This document shows, piece after piece, positions 6,082 through 8,328 of a stretch of DNA of 8,328 bases (its first letter is position 1; every line of letters starts with the position of its first letter). Source of the DNA: NZQO01 sp964639255 (lineage in GTDB: Bacteria; Bacteroidota; Bacteroidia; Flavobacteriales; Flavobacteriaceae); the NCBI GenBank assembly GCA_964639255.1, contig CAZXDP010000082.1:1-8328 (forward strand), given 5' to 3'. The notes under the pieces were generated by a model. That model saw nothing but the letters and a program-made list of their open reading frames with translations, did no database searches and was not told where the DNA came from. The position numbers and the translations under genes were made by a program.

Positions 6082-6964
6082 TCCGGTACTGCTCTCCGAA
6101 ACGGTGGAAGGGCTCAACATCCATCCCGATGGGGTGTATGTTGATGTCACCTTTGGCGGCGGCGGGCACTCCAAGGAGATATTGAAGCGATTGAACGAAG
6201 AGGGCACCCTCATTGCTTTCGATCAGGATACAGATGCGCTTGAGAATGCTATCGACGACCCGAGGTTTTTGTTGATCAATGAAAACTTCAGGTTTCTCAA
6301 GCGTTTTTTACGGTTTTACGGGCACACCCAAGTAGATGGTATCTTGGGCGATTTTGGGGTTTCGTCGCATCAGTTCGACGTAGCCGAGCGTGGTTTCAGT
6401 ACACGCTTTGAGGCCAATTTAGATATGCGAATGAACCAAAAAAGCCAGTTTTCGGCTTTCGATGTGGTCAACAATTACGAAGAGTCCCAATTGCGACGCG
6501 TGCTGGCCCATTACGGTGAATTACGGGCGGCAGCTGGAATGGCTCGGGTTATAGTAGAGGCACGGCATCACGGTCCCATAAAAACGAGCGAACAATTAAA
6601 GCAAGCGCTCGGCAAATTTTTGCCCAAGCATAAGGAGAATAAGATTCTCGCAAAGGTGTACCAGGCCATTCGCATTGAGGTAAACCAAGAGCTCGAAGCG
6701 CTCAAGGAGTTTTTATTGCAAACACAAGAAGTGGTGCGGCCTGGCGGTAGGCTTAGCTTAATAAGTTACCACTCGTTGGAAGATCGCCTCGTAAAGCGGT
6801 TTATGCGCGACGGACAGTTTGAGGGTCAGCCAGAGAAAGATGTCTTCGGAAGGGTAGAAGTGCCTTTCCGGCCGGTAGGGAAGTTCGTAGTTCCTTCCGA
6901 AGAAGAAATTGAGAAAAACAGTAGGGCCCGTAGCGCGAAGCTTCGGATTGCCGAAAAATTATAG
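6056..6964 (+). CDS. rsmH: 16S rRNA (cytosine(1402)-N(4))-methyltransferase RsmH (MraW)
   Basis: The 302-residue enzyme methylates N4 of C1402 in the 16S rRNA decoding centre using S-adenosylmethionine. The SAM-binding motif DVTFGGGGHS is at residues 30-39, DFGVSSHQFD with the RGFS segment follows at about 101-120, and SYHSLEDR is at 237-244; all are hallmarks of RsmH. The length is normal. Three starts are possible: ATG 6056, ATG 6059 and ATG 6068. The last gives MEYHNPVLL, the core family N-terminus; I report the longest, which overlaps mraZ by 26 bases, while the shortest overlaps by 14. The overlap points to coupled translation with mraZ. The ftsL-like gene follows after 8 bases. Confidence 0.95.
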   Translation: MMVTMEYHNPVLLSETVEGLNIHPDGVYVDVTFGGGGHSKEILKRLNEEGTLIAFDQDTDALENAIDDPRFLLINENFRFLKRFLRFYGHTQVDGILGDFGVSSHQFDVAERGFSTRFEANLDMRMNQKSQFSAFDVVNNYEESQLRRVLAHYGELRAAAGMARVIVEARHHGPIKTSEQLKQALGKFLPKHKENKILAKVYQAIRIEVNQELEALKEFLLQTQEVVRPGGRLSLISYHSLEDRLVKRFMRDGQFEGQPEKDVFGRVEVPFRPVGKFVVPSEEEIEKNSRARSAKLRIAEKL

Positions 6965-6972
6965 CAAGCATT

Positions 6973-7293
6973 TTGAGGAAGAATTTTTACGATATCATAA
7001 AAGGTAAGTTTCTAGTAAGTGATGATGCGCTTAAAAATTGGCGATTCATTTTGTTCCTGTCCGCCCTAGCCTTGGTGATGATTGGCAGTTCCCACAGTGC
7101 CGATAAAAAGGTGCATCGCATTGCCCAACTGAGCAATGAAGTGAAAGAACTGAAAAGCGAATACCTCGATGTTCGCAAACGCTTGATGCAATCCAAAATG
7201 GAAAGCAGGATTACGGCGGCGATGGCGCAACGGGGGTTGCGGCCTTCGGTTACGCCCCCTCAAATAATTAAAGTAACCTCGAAAAAGAAATAA
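6973..7293 (+). CDS. ftsL: FtsL-like small division protein
   Basis: The 106-residue protein has a short cytoplasmic N-terminus, one membrane segment (about W23 to S40), a charged heptad-like stretch likely to form a coiled coil (about 44-80) and a basic tail. This bitopic layout and the position between rsmH and ftsI are those of FtsL, which in known systems links the FtsQ/FtsB complex to FtsW/FtsI at the division septum. Sequence conservation in FtsL is low, so the call rests on architecture and context; the motif KGKFLVSDDALKNWRF is typical of the flavobacterial version. The start is TTG at 6973; no ATG or GTG is in frame between it and the end of rsmH. The ftsI start follows the stop by 4 bases. 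Confidence 0.85.
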   Translation: MRKNFYDIIKGKFLVSDDALKNWRFILFLSALALVMIGSSHSADKKVHRIAQLSNEVKELKSEYLDVRKRLMQSKMESRITAAMAQRGLRPSVTPPQIIKVTSKKK

Positions 7294-7297
7294 CGCG

Positions 7298-8328
7298 GTG
7301 GCCATCGAAGAGAAAAACATACTAAACCGCCTCTACTTTATCGCCGGATGTATGTTCATCTTCGCGATTGCCATTGCCGTGAAGTTGTTGAACATTCAGT
7401 TTGTTGATGGGGATAAATACCGCGATCTCGCGCTGAAGAATACTACCAAGAACTTCACCATACCGGCCAATCGTGGTAATGTATATGCCGATGACGGTAG
7501 CTTGCTGGCTACCTCGGTGCCCAAGTACGACATTCGGTTCGATGCGGTTACCGTGTCTAATGAAGACTTCAAGGAACATCTCGTTCCGCTCTCAAACGAA
7601 CTTTCGAAAATGTTCGGTAAGCCTGCTTCCTATTACCAAAACGTGTTTCGAAAGGCTCGCGCTAATAAGAACAGGTATCTCTCGGTGGCTAAAAACCTGG
7701 GGTATTCAGACTATATCAAGGTGAAGAACTTTCCCCTTTTCAACAAGGGTCCCTACCGTGGTGGCATCATCGTGGAACAGCGCACCGTGCGCGAGCATCC
7801 CTTAGGAAAAATAGCAGAGCGGTTGGTAGGCAATGAGCAATGGGACGCTCCTGGGAAGTACGAAGTTGGATTTGAGGGTGCCTTCGACGAGTACCTACGG
7901 GGAAGGGAAGGCCGGCGGCTGAAACAGAAAATTGCCAAGGGGCAATGGAAGCCCGTGTTCGATGAAAATGAAATAGAACCGAAAGATGGCTTGGATGTCA
8001 TCTCCACGATTAACGTGAATATTCAGGATATCGCGCACCACGCCTTGCTCAAGCAAATGGAGCATTATGAAGCCGAACATGGCAGTGTGATCGTTATGGA
8101 AGTCAAAACCGGGGAGATAAAGGCAGTCGCCAACTTGGGCCGAACCGAGGCTGGCACATACTATGAAAAGTTGAATTATGCCATTGGCGAAAGCCATGAA
8201 CCTGGATCTACCTTTAAGGTGATGGCGCTTATGGCAGCCTTGGAAGATAAGGTAATAGATACCGCAACGGTGATAGACACCAAGTTGGGAAGCAAGCGTT
8301 TTTATGGCAGGAGCATTACCGATACCAA
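7298..8328 (+). CDS. ftsI: Septal peptidoglycan transpeptidase FtsI (PBP3 type), 3' end outside window
   Basis: The frame opens at GTG 7298 and runs to the window end without a stop, giving 343 complete codons. The product would cross-link septal peptidoglycan as partner of FtsW. It has a short cytoplasmic N-terminus, one membrane anchor (about residues 12-28), a pedestal domain with ANRGNVY at 57-63 and the segment EHPLGKIAERLVG typical of class B penicillin-binding proteins, then the start of the transpeptidase domain. The active-site motif S304-T-F-K307 is at 8207-8218; the later SxN and KTG motifs are beyond the window. GTG is chosen because MAIEEKNILNRLYF fits the family and is 4 bases after the ftsL stop; the next ATG (7352) would cut into the membrane anchor. 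It belongs to the mraZ operon. Confidence 0.94.
   Translation, partial: MAIEEKNILNRLYFIAGCMFIFAIAIAVKLLNIQFVDGDKYRDLALKNTTKNFTIPANRGNVYADDGSLLATSVPKYDIRFDAVTVSNEDFKEHLVPLSNELSKMFGKPASYYQNVFRKARANKNRYLSVAKNLGYSDYIKVKNFPLFNKGPYRGGIIVEQRTVREHPLGKIAERLVGNEQWDAPGKYEVGFEGAFDEYLRGREGRRLKQKIAKGQWKPVFDENEIEPKDGLDVISTINVNIQDIAHHALLKQMEHYEAEHGSVIVMEVKTGEIKAVANLGRTEAGTYYEKLNYAIGESHEPGSTFKVMALMAALEDKVIDTATVIDTKLGSKRFYGRSITDT

Noticed and set aside
7753..8197. Leftward frames antisense to ftsI
   Set aside because: ftsI is continuous with conserved motifs here; the antisense frames show no protein features.

Overview
The window looks like chromosomal core DNA from a gliding-lineage member of the Bacteroidota, most likely Flavobacteriaceae. 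The evidence is the GldB/GldC pair, the characteristic protein sequences of the cell-division genes, and several promoter boxes fitting the Bacteroidota -7 consensus TAnnTTTG. Base composition looks fairly balanced by eye (not computed). I see no tRNA, rRNA, CRISPR array, insertion sequence or phage gene, and no gene-free stretch longer than about 300 bases.

Left part (1-2522): the 3' two-fifths or so of the primase gene dnaG ends one base before the end of a convergent NarL/LuxR-type response regulator. Upstream of the regulator, on the same strand, lies nadE (ammonia-dependent NAD synthetase). The regulator has glutamate where the phospho-accepting aspartate should be, which is the most unusual protein-level observation here.

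Middle (2523-5378): gldB and gldC run rightwards as an overlapping pair (TAATG junction) from a promoter divergent to nadE. They converge on a leftward pair made of an alpha/beta hydrolase of unknown substrate followed by engB/ysxC, the ribosome-biogenesis GTPase. engB appears to begin with TTG.

Right part (5379-8328): a 229-bp divergent intergenic region carries three tandem 10-bp AAAGTGG boxes, plus a fourth two helical turns upstream, placed over the -33 region of a good TAnnTTTG promoter. This is the probable MraZ operator. The division and cell wall (dcw) operon follows: mraZ, rsmH (overlapping mraZ), a small FtsL-like protein (TTG start) and ftsI (GTG start, cut off by the window end after its SxxK active-site serine). 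The genes are packed with gaps of 8 and 4 bases or overlaps, so they are probably one transcript autoregulated by MraZ.

Overall the gene content is ordinary core genome. I do not see a new defence or mobile system. The points worth a second look are regulatory: the Asp-to-Glu receiver, the helically phased MraZ boxes, possible operator repeats in front of the response regulator, and the clustered non-ATG starts.
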